From Hodarchaeum sp048939725 (GTDB lineage Archaea; Asgardarchaeota; Heimdallarchaeia; Hodarchaeales; Hodarchaeaceae), in NCBI GenBank assembly GCA_048939725.1, contig JBHLPG010000202.1, positions 1 through 7,029 of the forward strand: a stretch of 7,029 bases of DNA, in the 5' to 3' direction. Positions 1 through 6,530 of the stretch are shown here, piece after piece. Position 1 is the stretch's first letter. The number at the start of each line of letters is the position of its first letter. Made by a program: the position numbers and the translations under genes. The notes under the pieces were generated by a model. It did not search any database. It saw only the letters and a list, made by a program, of their open reading frames with translations, and was not told the origin of the DNA.

Positions 1-113
1 CATCATTCGCTTCTACAATAAGGTTTAGAGTGTTTAGAATGAGATTTTTGCAGAAATTCTTACACTAAACTCCTTTTTCAAAATCACATGAGGTTTTAGA
101 GTTCTTCTCGTTG

Positions 114-123
114 TTTTTATATG
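114..123 (+). promoter_or_regulatory. Possible TATA box for the DUF2961/GH172-like gene
   Basis: TTTTTATATG is the most TATA-like string in the 208-base leader before the first gene. A transcription start about 25 bases downstream would leave a 5' leader of roughly 60 bases carrying the GAGGT site. This is assigned by eye, and AT-rich leaders produce such strings by chance. Nothing else in positions 1-208 looks coding or structured. Confidence 0.3.
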
Positions 124-195
124 TTATCTTGGTAAATGTTTGTAAAATGGAATATCATCAATTCCACGGTTCATTTTCATAATAATAACTCGACA

Positions 196-200
196 GAGGT
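196..200 (+). promoter_or_regulatory. Ribosome binding site GAGGT deciding a TTG start
   Basis: GAGGT matches the complement of the archaeal 16S 3' end and lies eight bases before the TTG at 209. The in-frame ATGs at 230 and 233 lie about 30 bases away from it, too far to use this site. It therefore favours TTG as the start. Confidence 0.6.
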
Positions 201-208
201 AGAAAATT

Positions 209-1351
209 TTGCCATATAATATCAATTCAATGATGGATGAAATAGTCACGAAAAAAGAATTAAACTGGAAAATTATACAAGTTTCTACACATGGACATGA
301 CCGCGTTGTTAAAGCGGAAGCGATTCTTCCCTCATGGAAACCATTCGAGAAGAAAGGACTGAAACATCGTGATAATATGCCCATTGGACCAAAAAGCTCC
401 TATGAATTTCCTGTAATCCAAGGACCTGGAAAAATAGTCAATATATGGTTAACAATCACTCCCTATAAGTTAAGAAAGGCATTGAGATACTATAATCCTT
501 GGGAGGTTCGAAGAAAAGTTACAATTCAGATTTATTTTGATGATGAGACGCAACCAAGTGTGGACTCTCCATTAGGAGACTTTTTTGGGGTCGGTTTTGG
601 GAGATATGGGAGTGGGAAAAACCGAGAATTCAAGTCCCAGTTCCTTGAAGAAACATCAGGTGGATACATTTGCCGGTTTCCCATGCCTTTTAATGAAAAA
701 GCGCGAATTATAATAACAAATCACAGTGAGAAGGAAGTTCGAGCGTTTTATGGAGCTATTACGTATTTAAAATACACTAATGGCCATAACACTGACAATC
801 CCCTCTATTTCAACGCAATATATCGAGAAGAATACCCAACAGAGTTAAAAATCCCATATAAAATATTGGATATGAAAGGTCGAGGACTTTTTGTAGGATT
901 CGTCCTAAACCAAGAGAATGTCCGAAGAAGGAATGGGTTGGCATTCCTCGAAGGGAATACAAAGTACTATGTTGACGGAGATATCGAACCGACCTTGGAA
1001 TATACAGGAACCGAAGACATATTCCAAGGAGGGTGGTATTATATCAACGGTGCTTTTTATGCCCCGTATTCAGGTTGTACTGTTCATAGCTACAAGAAAC
1101 TAGGATTGATTTCTCTCCTTAGGTCTACTTTAAAGAAACACAAAATTAGTCAATATCGATTTCACTCTTTTGATGCGATTCCTTTCGAGAAGGAATTCTT
1201 TGCTTTTATCCACCATGGAGAATTCGATGAAATCAAGACCCACCAATCCTCAGTCTCGTATTTCTATGCGCAAAAACCCTTTGAATGCAATTGGGATAGA
1301 CTCCAAAAGGGCCAATTTGTGAATGAATACTATCCTGAAGAGAACTGGTAA
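209..1351 (+). CDS. DUF2961 / GH172-family glycoside hydrolase (predicted)
   Basis: This 380-residue protein carries the DUF2961 landmarks in order: GPGKIVNIW (72-80), an IYFDDETQPSVDSPLGDFFG block (108-127), PMPF (158-161), LEG (247-249), YVDGDIEPT (254-262), GTED (267-270), YRFHSFDAIPF (316-326) and a late HHGE (335-338). Characterised DUF2961 members form family GH172, acting on difructose dianhydride I or on D-arabinofuranosyl linkages, and fold as a double jelly roll in trimers or hexamers. Glu248 and Glu269 are 21 residues apart, the same spacing as the catalytic glutamates I recall from the Bifidobacterium enzyme (E270/E291). There is no signal peptide or membrane segment, so a cytoplasmic location is predicted. 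The start is the TTG with GAGGT eight bases upstream. The gene stands alone on its strand, convergent with the C11 peptidase gene. The family assignment is firm, but the substrate is unknown. Confidence 0.85.
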   Translation: MPYNINSMMDEIVTKKELNWKIIQVSTHGHDRVVKAEAILPSWKPFEKKGLKHRDNMPIGPKSSYEFPVIQGPGKIVNIWLTITPYKLRKALRYYNPWEVRRKVTIQIYFDDETQPSVDSPLGDFFGVGFGRYGSGKNREFKSQFLEETSGGYICRFPMPFNEKARIIITNHSEKEVRAFYGAITYLKYTNGHNTDNPLYFNAIYREEYPTELKIPYKILDMKGRGLFVGFVLNQENVRRRNGLAFLEGNTKYYVDGDIEPTLEYTGTEDIFQGGWYYINGAFYAPYSGCTVHSYKKLGLISLLRSTLKKHKISQYRFHSFDAIPFEKEFFAFIHHGEFDEIKTHQSSVSYFYAQKPFECNWDRLQKGQFVNEYYPEENW

Positions 1352-1390
1352 CTTACTTAGGAAAAAGAATAAACCTTTAGATATAAAAAT

Positions 1391-1423
1391 AAAAAAAAAC
1401 TTAGCATCTTACGAAAGATGCTA
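1391..1423 (-). terminator. Hairpin plus T-run terminator of the C11 peptidase gene
   Basis: TAGCATCTT (1402-1410) and AAGATGCTA (1415-1423) form a perfect nine-base-pair stem with the loop ACGA. Read on the minus strand, the hairpin begins about ten bases after the TAA of the peptidase gene and is followed by nine consecutive T (complement of 1391-1399). On the plus strand the hairpin is followed by an A-run, so it should terminate only the minus-strand transcript efficiently. Archaea need mainly the T-run. A full intrinsic-type hairpin is a notable extra. Confidence 0.7.
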
Positions 1424-1433
1424 TTAAAAAAGT

Positions 1434-2636
1434 TTATTTACCCCAGTAAGTCTGGAGGAAATCCCACCAACCTTCGTATGGAAATTGTATTTTGAGGTAG
1501 TCCTCACCATGCCAAAATACATTATTCTGAAAAGAACTAAAGGAATTAGGGAAGAAAATGCCGAGTCCTTCCGCAGATTTCATAGGTTCGGTAGTTTTTA
1601 CATAGATTGCAGTTGCAAGAGTATTATATAGAGTTACTGCCTCTGGAATTCCACCCAAACTTTTCACGAAAGTGGGAAGATCAATAAATGCATCCCAACC
1701 GTACTGAGACCACCCTAGATTACCTTCTCCTCTGGCTTCTGCGATCGTTTCATGAACACTGTCTGAATCATCTTCCTTAAGCATTGTTTCTAGAGTGTCA
1801 GTCAATTCTCCAACTTGATGGACAATAGTATCAATGTACGTCATATCAATGGAAGCTAATTCGACTAGTCGTGACGCAGGTCTTAAGGTTTCATAATAAG
1901 CAATGTAATCGTTTACCATTACTTTTGACAAGCTAAAAGCGCTCATTTCAGGATTGTCTGCGAGATCAGCTAAAATTATATCATATGGATATCCCCAGGC
2001 TGGGACATAGCCTTCCGTTGCTACTACATAGTCGATTTGAGGCCCTTTTGAATCGTAAACATATTCATAAACTACCTCGATCATTCCTTCAACACACGCA
2101 TCAAAAGCTAAGATGTCTAACTGAACCCCAGAAAGGGCTTGACAAATCTCTTGGTGTGTCAGATGATCTTCGGGGTGATCATCCCAACAACAACCTCTAA
2201 AATCGTCACCATGATCCCAAAGCACAAGAACATAATGGTTCGCCCGAAAATGTTTCATTGTATAACTCACGAATGTTTCGAGTGTGTCTGGATCTCCCAT
2301 GTTTACTTCCGTACCTGTTAACGGGAACCCGTTAACAATTTCAGGTTCGTCTTTTGTAATTTTGTAAAGGTTCGCCACATCATCATATTTGTCCCAAAGA
2401 GTGATAATATTAATCTCTTGTGAGGAACCAACCGTACTCATCGCGTCCACATTTTGGTATCCATAGTAGTCTAAATTATTGTCCGCATCAAGGTACACCA
2501 TGAAAGTCCATTGTGGCTTCGATCCTTTCGGACTAGCCCAAGTTATGGATACGGTCATTATGAGTAAAACAATAGTTAACACTAAGAAGGTTTTAATTCT
2601 AGAATTCTCGTGATTTCTCCTACTAAATCTTATCAT
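1434..2636 (-). CDS. Secreted clostripain-family (C11) cysteine peptidase
   Basis: This 400-residue endopeptidase precursor has a basic N-terminus, then the hydrophobic stretch TFLVLTIVLLIMTVSITWA (16-34), a Sec signal peptide probably cleaved after WA. The mature chain opens with the family motif WTFMVYLDADNNLD (43-56). The catalytic dyad is His142 in LWDHGDD and Cys181 in FDACVEG. Asp179, two residues before the cysteine, occupies the position that in clostripain-type enzymes lines the S1 pocket and favours Arg or Lys at P1. A Cys-Cys pair follows the His (149-150). No C-terminal anchor is seen, so the protein is probably released or loosely bound. The ATG is forced, because an in-frame TAG lies shortly upstream. 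GAGGT sits 11 bases before it, slightly far. The gene follows the SGNH gene by 138 bases on the same strand and has its own possible promoter. Confidence 0.88.
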   Translation of the reverse strand: MIRFSRRNHENSRIKTFLVLTIVLLIMTVSITWASPKGSKPQWTFMVYLDADNNLDYYGYQNVDAMSTVGSSQEINIITLWDKYDDVANLYKITKDEPEIVNGFPLTGTEVNMGDPDTLETFVSYTMKHFRANHYVLVLWDHGDDFRGCCWDDHPEDHLTHQEICQALSGVQLDILAFDACVEGMIEVVYEYVYDSKGPQIDYVVATEGYVPAWGYPYDIILADLADNPEMSAFSLSKVMVNDYIAYYETLRPASRLVELASIDMTYIDTIVHQVGELTDTLETMLKEDDSDSVHETIAEARGEGNLGWSQYGWDAFIDLPTFVKSLGGIPEAVTLYNTLATAIYVKTTEPMKSAEGLGIFFPNSFSSFQNNVFWHGEDYLKIQFPYEGWWDFLQTYWGK

Positions 2637-2647
2637 TTTTCTTCTGG

Positions 2648-2652
2648 ACCTC
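2648..2652 (-). promoter_or_regulatory. Ribosome binding site GAGGT of the C11 peptidase gene
   Basis: Read on the minus strand, GAGGT lies 11 bases before the ATG at 2636. It uses the same core as the two TTG-started genes in the window, at a longer spacing. Confidence 0.5.
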
Positions 2653-2677
2653 TATTAGTAGATAAATTCGAAAGTAA
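2652..2677 (-). promoter_or_regulatory. Copy 1 of an element shared by the C11 and SGNH upstream regions
   Basis: In plus-strand terms this is CTATTAGTA (2652-2660), nine bases, then GAAAGTAA (2670-2677). The same two blocks in the same order and orientation, separated by four bases, lie upstream of the SGNH gene at 3721-3741. Here the element lies between the possible TATA box and the start codon, so it would be in the leader RNA or at the transcription start. Confidence 0.4.
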
Positions 2678-2697
2678 GTATATTCCTAGAATTTTGA

Positions 2698-2716
2698 ATT
2701 TATATTATTTTTTATT
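2698..2716 (-). promoter_or_regulatory. Possible BRE/TATA promoter of the C11 peptidase gene
   Basis: On the minus strand this reads AATAAAAAATAATATAAAT, an A-rich BRE-like stretch leading into a TATA-like core. A start about 25 bases downstream would give a leader of roughly 40 bases. The assignment is by eye in AT-rich DNA, helped by a similar string upstream of the SGNH gene. Confidence 0.4.
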
Positions 2717-2735
2717 GGTGATGCTGTTATTTCTA

Positions 2736-2758
2736 AGGATCATTATTAATGAGATCCT
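2736..2758 (-). repeat. Imperfect hairpin in the SGNH-C11 spacer
   Basis: AGGATC (2736-2741) and GATCCT (2753-2758) are inverted copies. The bases between them can extend the pairing (CATTA against TAATG) with a two-base bulge. It lies 17-39 bases after the SGNH stop codon on the minus strand. It has no clear T-run directly behind it, so it may act as a transcript-end or processing structure rather than a strong terminator. Confidence 0.35.
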
Positions 2759-2774
2759 GAAGAGGGTTGGGAAT

Positions 2775-3665
2775 CTAATTCAGGCTTCCTAAGATAAACT
2801 CTTCAATCAGATCGGCTATCATAGCTGCTCCTATAGGATTCGGATGGATGTGGTCAGTAAGTAACTGAAACCCATTATCTTTTGAAATCCTTCCCCAACT
2901 TTTTCTCAATATATAATGTCGATAGACGGCTTTAATTGTAATGATCTCGTTTTTTTCAAATGGAATAGATGATTCTGTTGGATTCTGCTTTAGGTACGTA
3001 ACCATTGTCTCATTCAAAGGTAAGTAGGAGACGTTATGTTCCTTCGCCACTTCCTCTATCACATTACTGTAACTAACTGCTCGTTCGAAAGGAATGGTTT
3101 CTGGTTTCTCTCCCAGAGGGGGAATAGATATCACAGCGATTTTTGCTTTCGTTTTTTGCTTAAGTTCCAGAATAATTTTACCAAGATCTTCTTTAAATCT
3201 AGTTTCTTTCCAGAATTGGGGATTTTTCGGAACTCCTTTGATTTTCTCATATTGTTTAGCAGTTCTTACTGAAATTGATCCGTTCGCATCGTTTGTTCCA
3301 AGTAAAACCGTAGCAAAGTCAGGTTTACATTGAATGATATACTTGATGCGATCTAAAGCGTTGATGGTTAAATCTCCATGTATTCCCGCATTTATCATAC
3401 GATAGCTATCAGGATCTAATCGGTCTGATACAATTGAAGTATAATTTTCACAAACCTTACCAAGTGTAATACTGTCCCCGATGAAGACTATCACTTTTTT
3501 CTCTAAATCATCACCTGATTTCTTCTTCATATGATCTTTTAAATAACGCTTGGGATTATTATTCGGTGGTCTACCTATATATATCCAAACTATAATGAAT
3601 AATACAACTAGGACTGATACAACGAGAATAACACCCAATGTGACATAGAAAAGGATGTAGGTCAT
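2775..3665 (-). CDS. Membrane-anchored SGNH/GDSL-type hydrolase (putative esterase)
   Basis: This 296-residue protein begins with a long hydrophobic segment (about 5-30), then a basic linker (PKRYLKDHMKKK) and an SGNH hydrolase domain. Block I is GDSIT with the nucleophile Ser65. Block II is NAG with Gly94. Block III is GTND (123-126) with oxyanion Asn125. Block V is DHIH with Asp271 and His274. A central IPPLGE (181-186) and a later SYLPLNE (213-219) resemble a widespread bacterial SGNH subgroup. Such enzymes cleave esters on lipids or on acetylated glycans, and the substrate cannot be read here. Positive charges follow the helix, so the positive-inside rule puts the catalytic domain in the cytoplasm, unlike most anchored SGNH enzymes. 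The ATG is directly preceded by an in-frame TAG, and no good ribosome binding site is visible (only AAGGGA). It lies upstream of the C11 gene and divergent from the M14 gene. Confidence 0.85.
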   Translation of the reverse strand: MTYILFYVTLGVILVVSVLVVLFIIVWIYIGRPPNNNPKRYLKDHMKKKSGDDLEKKVIVFIGDSITLGKVCENYTSIVSDRLDPDSYRMINAGIHGDLTINALDRIKYIIQCKPDFATVLLGTNDANGSISVRTAKQYEKIKGVPKNPQFWKETRFKEDLGKIILELKQKTKAKIAVISIPPLGEKPETIPFERAVSYSNVIEEVAKEHNVSYLPLNETMVTYLKQNPTESSIPFEKNEIITIKAVYRHYILRKSWGRISKDNGFQLLTDHIHPNPIGAAMIADLIEEFILGSLN

Positions 3666-3720
3666 CTACAGCAATCCCTTACAGTCCGCTAAATCAATCA
3701 TGATACTCATAATTCCCAAG

Positions 3721-3741
3721 CTATTAGTAATAAGAAAGTAA
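3721..3741 (-). promoter_or_regulatory. Copy 2 of the element shared by the SGNH and C11 upstream regions
   Basis: In plus-strand terms this is CTATTAGTA (3721-3729), ATAA, then GAAAGTAA (3734-3741). It matches copy 1 at 2652-2677 block for block, except for a spacer of four instead of nine bases. It lies 56-76 bases before the SGNH start codon and also within the upstream region of the divergent M14 gene. Confidence 0.4.
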
Positions 3742-3752
3742 ATTTATTTTTT
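3740..3752 (-). promoter_or_regulatory. Possible TATA box of the SGNH gene
   Basis: On the minus strand this reads AAAAAATAAATTT, resembling the AT-box upstream of the C11 gene and directly adjoining the shared element. A start about 25 bases on would leave a leader of roughly 50 bases. The same AT-rich stretch could also serve the divergent M14 gene, for which no better box is visible. Confidence 0.35.
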
Positions 3753-3843
3753 GGTAGGTAAAACCAGATATTAAGATTGAGTATTAGAAATGGAATGCAT
3801 CTATCCTCGAGTTCTTAAAGAATGGTCTCAAATCCTTCGATCT

Positions 3844-3849
3844 GAGGTG
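3844..3849 (+). promoter_or_regulatory. Ribosome binding site GAGGTG deciding a TTG start
   Basis: GAGGTG lies five to six bases before the TTG at 3855. An in-frame TGA at 3843-3845 overlaps this site and blocks any more upstream start. Starting later would remove most of the signal peptide. Confidence 0.7.
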
Positions 3850-3854
3850 TATCT

Positions 3855-5630
3855 TTGGCATTGAATCAAAAGTTATTTCTTTGCATACTTTTCTTAGGAT
3901 TGATATTTCTAATCCCTCGACCCGCTCAAATGATAGCTCTAGGTTCACACGTTAAAGTGATTCAGTCAGTAGAGCGGACGTGGGAAGATATATCTCTACT
4001 ATATCCTGGTCAATTTCATAATAGTACTGAGATCATGGAGGAGATCGCCAATTTCGAAGCCGCTGCGCCCGAGCTTGTTGATGTCTCTGTAATTGGGCAA
4101 AGCGTTTTAGGAAAAGACATTCAACTAGTGCGAATAACGAATGAGGCTCTGACTAATCCAAAAGCTGGAGTTTTTTACGTCACACAGCACCATGCCCGTG
4201 AACAAATAACTGTGGAAGCCACTCTGAGATTTATCCAGCGATTACTCAACAATTATGGCGAGGATGCACAACTCACCCACTATATTGACTTCGAGGAGAT
4301 TTATATCATTCCTACCTTGAATCCAGACAGCAACGATGTTGTAGTCGATGACGGTAACGAATGGATCAGGAAGAACGCCCGCCCGTACGATGACGATGGA
4401 GATGGCCAGTTGGATGAAGATCTACTTGAAGATCTGAACGGTGATGGTGATATCTACGCAATTGAGTACTATGAGAAACCCTACCCTTCATGGGATCTCT
4501 TCGAAACAGGATTCACAGCCTGGCCAATCAAGACCGTTACTGAGGGAATAGACAACGATGAGGACGGCCTTGTGAACGAAGACGTGGTGGGGTTCTGTGA
4601 TCTGAACCGGAATTATGACAGTTATTGGAATGATTCATCTTTCACCTCAGGATGGGGATCCGATACTAGATCGGAAATCTATCCAGGAACTGCTCCCTTT
4701 AGTGAACCAGAAACCGCAGCTCTACGTGATTTTGTCCTCCAACACAAATTCGCTGCTAGTATTTCCCTACATAGTGGTATTAATGAAACTTATTTCCCAG
4801 TTTCAGCCGATAATTATTATCTCGAGCCTGCATTATACCAATATTTGTACAACTATATGAGAACGATTCTCCCCGACCGATTCCTTCCAAGAGTGTGGAC
4901 TCAGTTAAATAGCCATCATGTCTCATCCACTGCGGGAGAGTGGTCACTGTGGATGCATGAAGAAGCTGGCTGTAAGGTTCCTATGACATTTGAGATCTAC
5001 CACAATACAAGTGCATTACGAGAAGGGGAATGTTATTTTCTCCTTGAGGAAAATGACACGCACCAGGTTTGGAATTGGACGGGTATGTACGAACATTTTG
5101 CCCCCGAGGTTTCTGAGACGAATTTCAACAATCTTTTCCAAGATATCACTCCAGCCCTGGACTTTTGGATGGAAATGACTCCCCGATTAGATATCACCAT
5201 AAAATCAACAGTCTTTTCTGGCTTTAATACAGGGGATGTAGTAACTCTTGAGGTAGACATAGAGAATTTAAGCCCGGAAATTAGTACAATTGAGATGCTT
5301 GATGTGACTGACGAAAACTATGACCATTTGACCCAGAATGGCATGCCTATCAATACCATTGCGATCACTCCTAAATACACTTTAAGTACAACCATTGAAT
5401 TCGATCTTCCTTCCACATTTACAGGTGATAGCATGAGTATCATGATAGGAAACGATTACACAGGATTCCAAACCCTAGTAATTGCGCCACAAGCAAACCA
5501 AAGTTCGACTAGTATACAAAAGGAAACTTCAAGCTCTAGTACTCCAAATGGTACATCTGGACTCATGTTAAGCTCTGTGCTGCTTATGCTACCACTTATC
5601 GCGGTTTTACGCGCCAGAAAACACCGATAG
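3855..5630 (+). CDS. Secreted, membrane-anchored M14-family zinc carboxypeptidase
   Basis: This 591-residue metallocarboxypeptidase precursor has a signal peptide (hydrophobic core about 7-20). The M14 domain spans roughly 45-415. Zinc ligands are His113 and Glu116 in HHARE and His306 in SLHSG. Arg115, Asn251-Arg252 in DLNRNY and the general base Glu380 in MTFEIY complete the expected active site. Between them lie Asp-rich loops, DDDGDGQLDED (179-189), DLNGDGD (193-199) and DNDEDGLVNED (233-243), which look like calcium-binding loops and occur in related prokaryotic M14 enzymes. A beta-rich segment (about 440-545), probably Ig-like, precedes a Ser/Thr/Asn-rich linker, one hydrophobic helix (570-585) and the tail RARKHR. 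That end resembles archaeal C-terminal sorting or anchor signals, so the enzyme should sit outside the cell. The start is TTG. The gene ends with tandem stops TAG TGA. The terminal-residue preference cannot be read. Confidence 0.9.
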   Translation: MALNQKLFLCILFLGLIFLIPRPAQMIALGSHVKVIQSVERTWEDISLLYPGQFHNSTEIMEEIANFEAAAPELVDVSVIGQSVLGKDIQLVRITNEALTNPKAGVFYVTQHHAREQITVEATLRFIQRLLNNYGEDAQLTHYIDFEEIYIIPTLNPDSNDVVVDDGNEWIRKNARPYDDDGDGQLDEDLLEDLNGDGDIYAIEYYEKPYPSWDLFETGFTAWPIKTVTEGIDNDEDGLVNEDVVGFCDLNRNYDSYWNDSSFTSGWGSDTRSEIYPGTAPFSEPETAALRDFVLQHKFAASISLHSGINETYFPVSADNYYLEPALYQYLYNYMRTILPDRFLPRVWTQLNSHHVSSTAGEWSLWMHEEAGCKVPMTFEIYHNTSALREGECYFLLEENDTHQVWNWTGMYEHFAPEVSETNFNNLFQDITPALDFWMEMTPRLDITIKSTVFSGFNTGDVVTLEVDIENLSPEISTIEMLDVTDENYDHLTQNGMPINTIAITPKYTLSTTIEFDLPSTFTGDSMSIMIGNDYTGFQTLVIAPQANQSSTSIQKETSSSSTPNGTSGLMLSSVLLMLPLIAVLRARKHR

Positions 5631-5740
5631 TGAAAGAATCCATTGAGAGTTCCTAAGCAATCAATAATCACACCCTTTTGAATTACATATTGCACACTAT
5701 AACTTTATGCTAAACAGAGTTCCACAATCCAACTGTTTAA

Positions 5741-6181
5741 GTAGATATTAATAACTTAACATTCCCTTTGAAGTCTTTTACTTGTGTTATTGTGATTAAT
5801 TCCCTATATGGGGACTTTATTAACGATTTAAATGACGTAATTTGTAAAATAGTCAAATTTTTGAACTCTAATGGACAGATAGGGATTTTTCACGCGGATT
5901 ATATTCTTAATAAGAGCAATTTATCTCCATAGACGACTGAATTAGCTCTAGCTCAAACAAAAGATGATTTAAGCTATAATACTTGGGAATTTACTGAGAA
6001 TAAGCATTTATTACTTCAGAGAAAACTATCTGTTGCCAGTGATTTAGAGGAAAAATTCCAATCCACCAATCAACATCAATTGTATGAGCGAATTGTTAAA
6101 CACAGTGAAAAACTATTATCACGAATTAAAAATGGACAGAGCCGCCGCTTTTTCTATTATCTCAAGTTAAAACCGAAATAG
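5741..6181 (+). pseudogene. 3' remnant of a class I SAM-dependent methyltransferase gene, interrupted by TAG
   Basis: One frame reads as the C-terminal half of a methyltransferase of about 270 residues. It opens with VDINNLTFPLKSF, the usual 'D..LpFp..SF' motif, then VINSLY, then a GQIGIF strand. After an in-frame TAG (5930-5932) it continues with TWEFTENK, LEEKF and NQHQLYE, and ends in RRFFYYL before a second TAG. This order matches a family common in Firmicutes and seen in Asgard archaea ('WDFTE...LY..R...RYLYHV', from memory). The 63 residues before and 82 after the TAG align as one protein, so the TAG is internal. The glycine-rich SAM-binding motif I is absent from all frames of the preceding 110 bases, and a TAA at 5738 closes the frame. 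No start codon or ribosome binding site fits. I read it as a decayed, 5'-truncated gene; a recoded TAG is less likely because neighbouring genes end in TAG. Confidence 0.65.
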
Positions 6182-6196
6182 TAGTTCTTTCATTGA

Positions 6197-6496
6197 CTCT
6201 TCTTTCTTCTGTTCCCTTTCTTAATAGGATTTGTCTTTGTAACCAGCGTTTTTCTTCTAAGGATTGTAATTTTTCAAAGCGTATTCCCTCGTTATCACCC
6301 AAGTTTTAATACGCGTATGCAAAGAGCTGTTTTGTTATTCGTAATATTCATTCCAGTGTGGAGTGTTATGCTTCAAGTTGAAACATTAGAAGATGAACGA
6401 CTTCTATTTGACATTCTCACACCAGATGTGCCTAAAGAAGTCAGAGAGAAAATATTGGAAATGTTAGAGCAATTTCTAGAACAGAGATCGATTTAG
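6197..6496 (+). pseudogene. Broken or start-less small membrane-protein frame (intact 59-residue ORF possible from 6317)
   Basis: This frame stays open for 99 codons and looks coding. It has a first hydrophobic helix (LFPFLIGFVFVTSVFLLRIVIF), a short polar turn (FPRYHPSFNTR), a second helix (AVLLFVIFIPVWSVML) and a charged amphipathic tail with EVREKILEMLEQFLEQ. No ATG, GTG or TTG precedes the ATG at 6317 in this frame. A TGA lies at 6194, and hydrophobic text continues backwards in another frame (VVLSLTLLSSVPF, from 6181), which suggests a frameshift near 6215-6225. If translated from 6317 it would be a 59-residue single-helix protein, but no ribosome binding site precedes that ATG. Directly following the methyltransferase remnant, it is probably another decaying gene. 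I do not recognise the family. Confidence 0.4.
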
Positions 6497-6530
6497 GGAG
6501 AGGGAATATTCATTCTGGAGTGTTTCCGCC

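Noticed and set aside
21..106. Similar strings AGGTTTAGAG (21-30) and AGGTTTTAGAG (91-101)
   Set aside because: Only about ten AT-rich bases with one gap. There is no third copy and no regular spacing, so this is probably chance and not a CRISPR or iteron array.
124..384. Minus-strand open frame of 86 codons overlapping the start of the GH172-like gene
   Set aside because: It overlaps the conserved coding region and its translation shows no recognisable motif. It is probably a shadow.
2610..2792. Plus-strand 60-codon frame across the SGNH-C11 spacer
   Set aside because: Mostly AT-rich spacer translated into a hydrophobic string. It overlaps promoter-like DNA of the minus-strand genes.
3036..3333. 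Two plus-strand open frames inside the SGNH gene
   Set aside because: They are antisense to a clearly conserved SGNH domain, with no supporting start signals.
5930..5932. TAG as a programmed pyrrolysine codon
   Set aside because: The SGNH and M14 genes of this window end in TAG at sensible lengths, this family is not a known pyrrolysine protein, and the gene lacks its 5' half. Decay is simpler, though the point is kept as a check.
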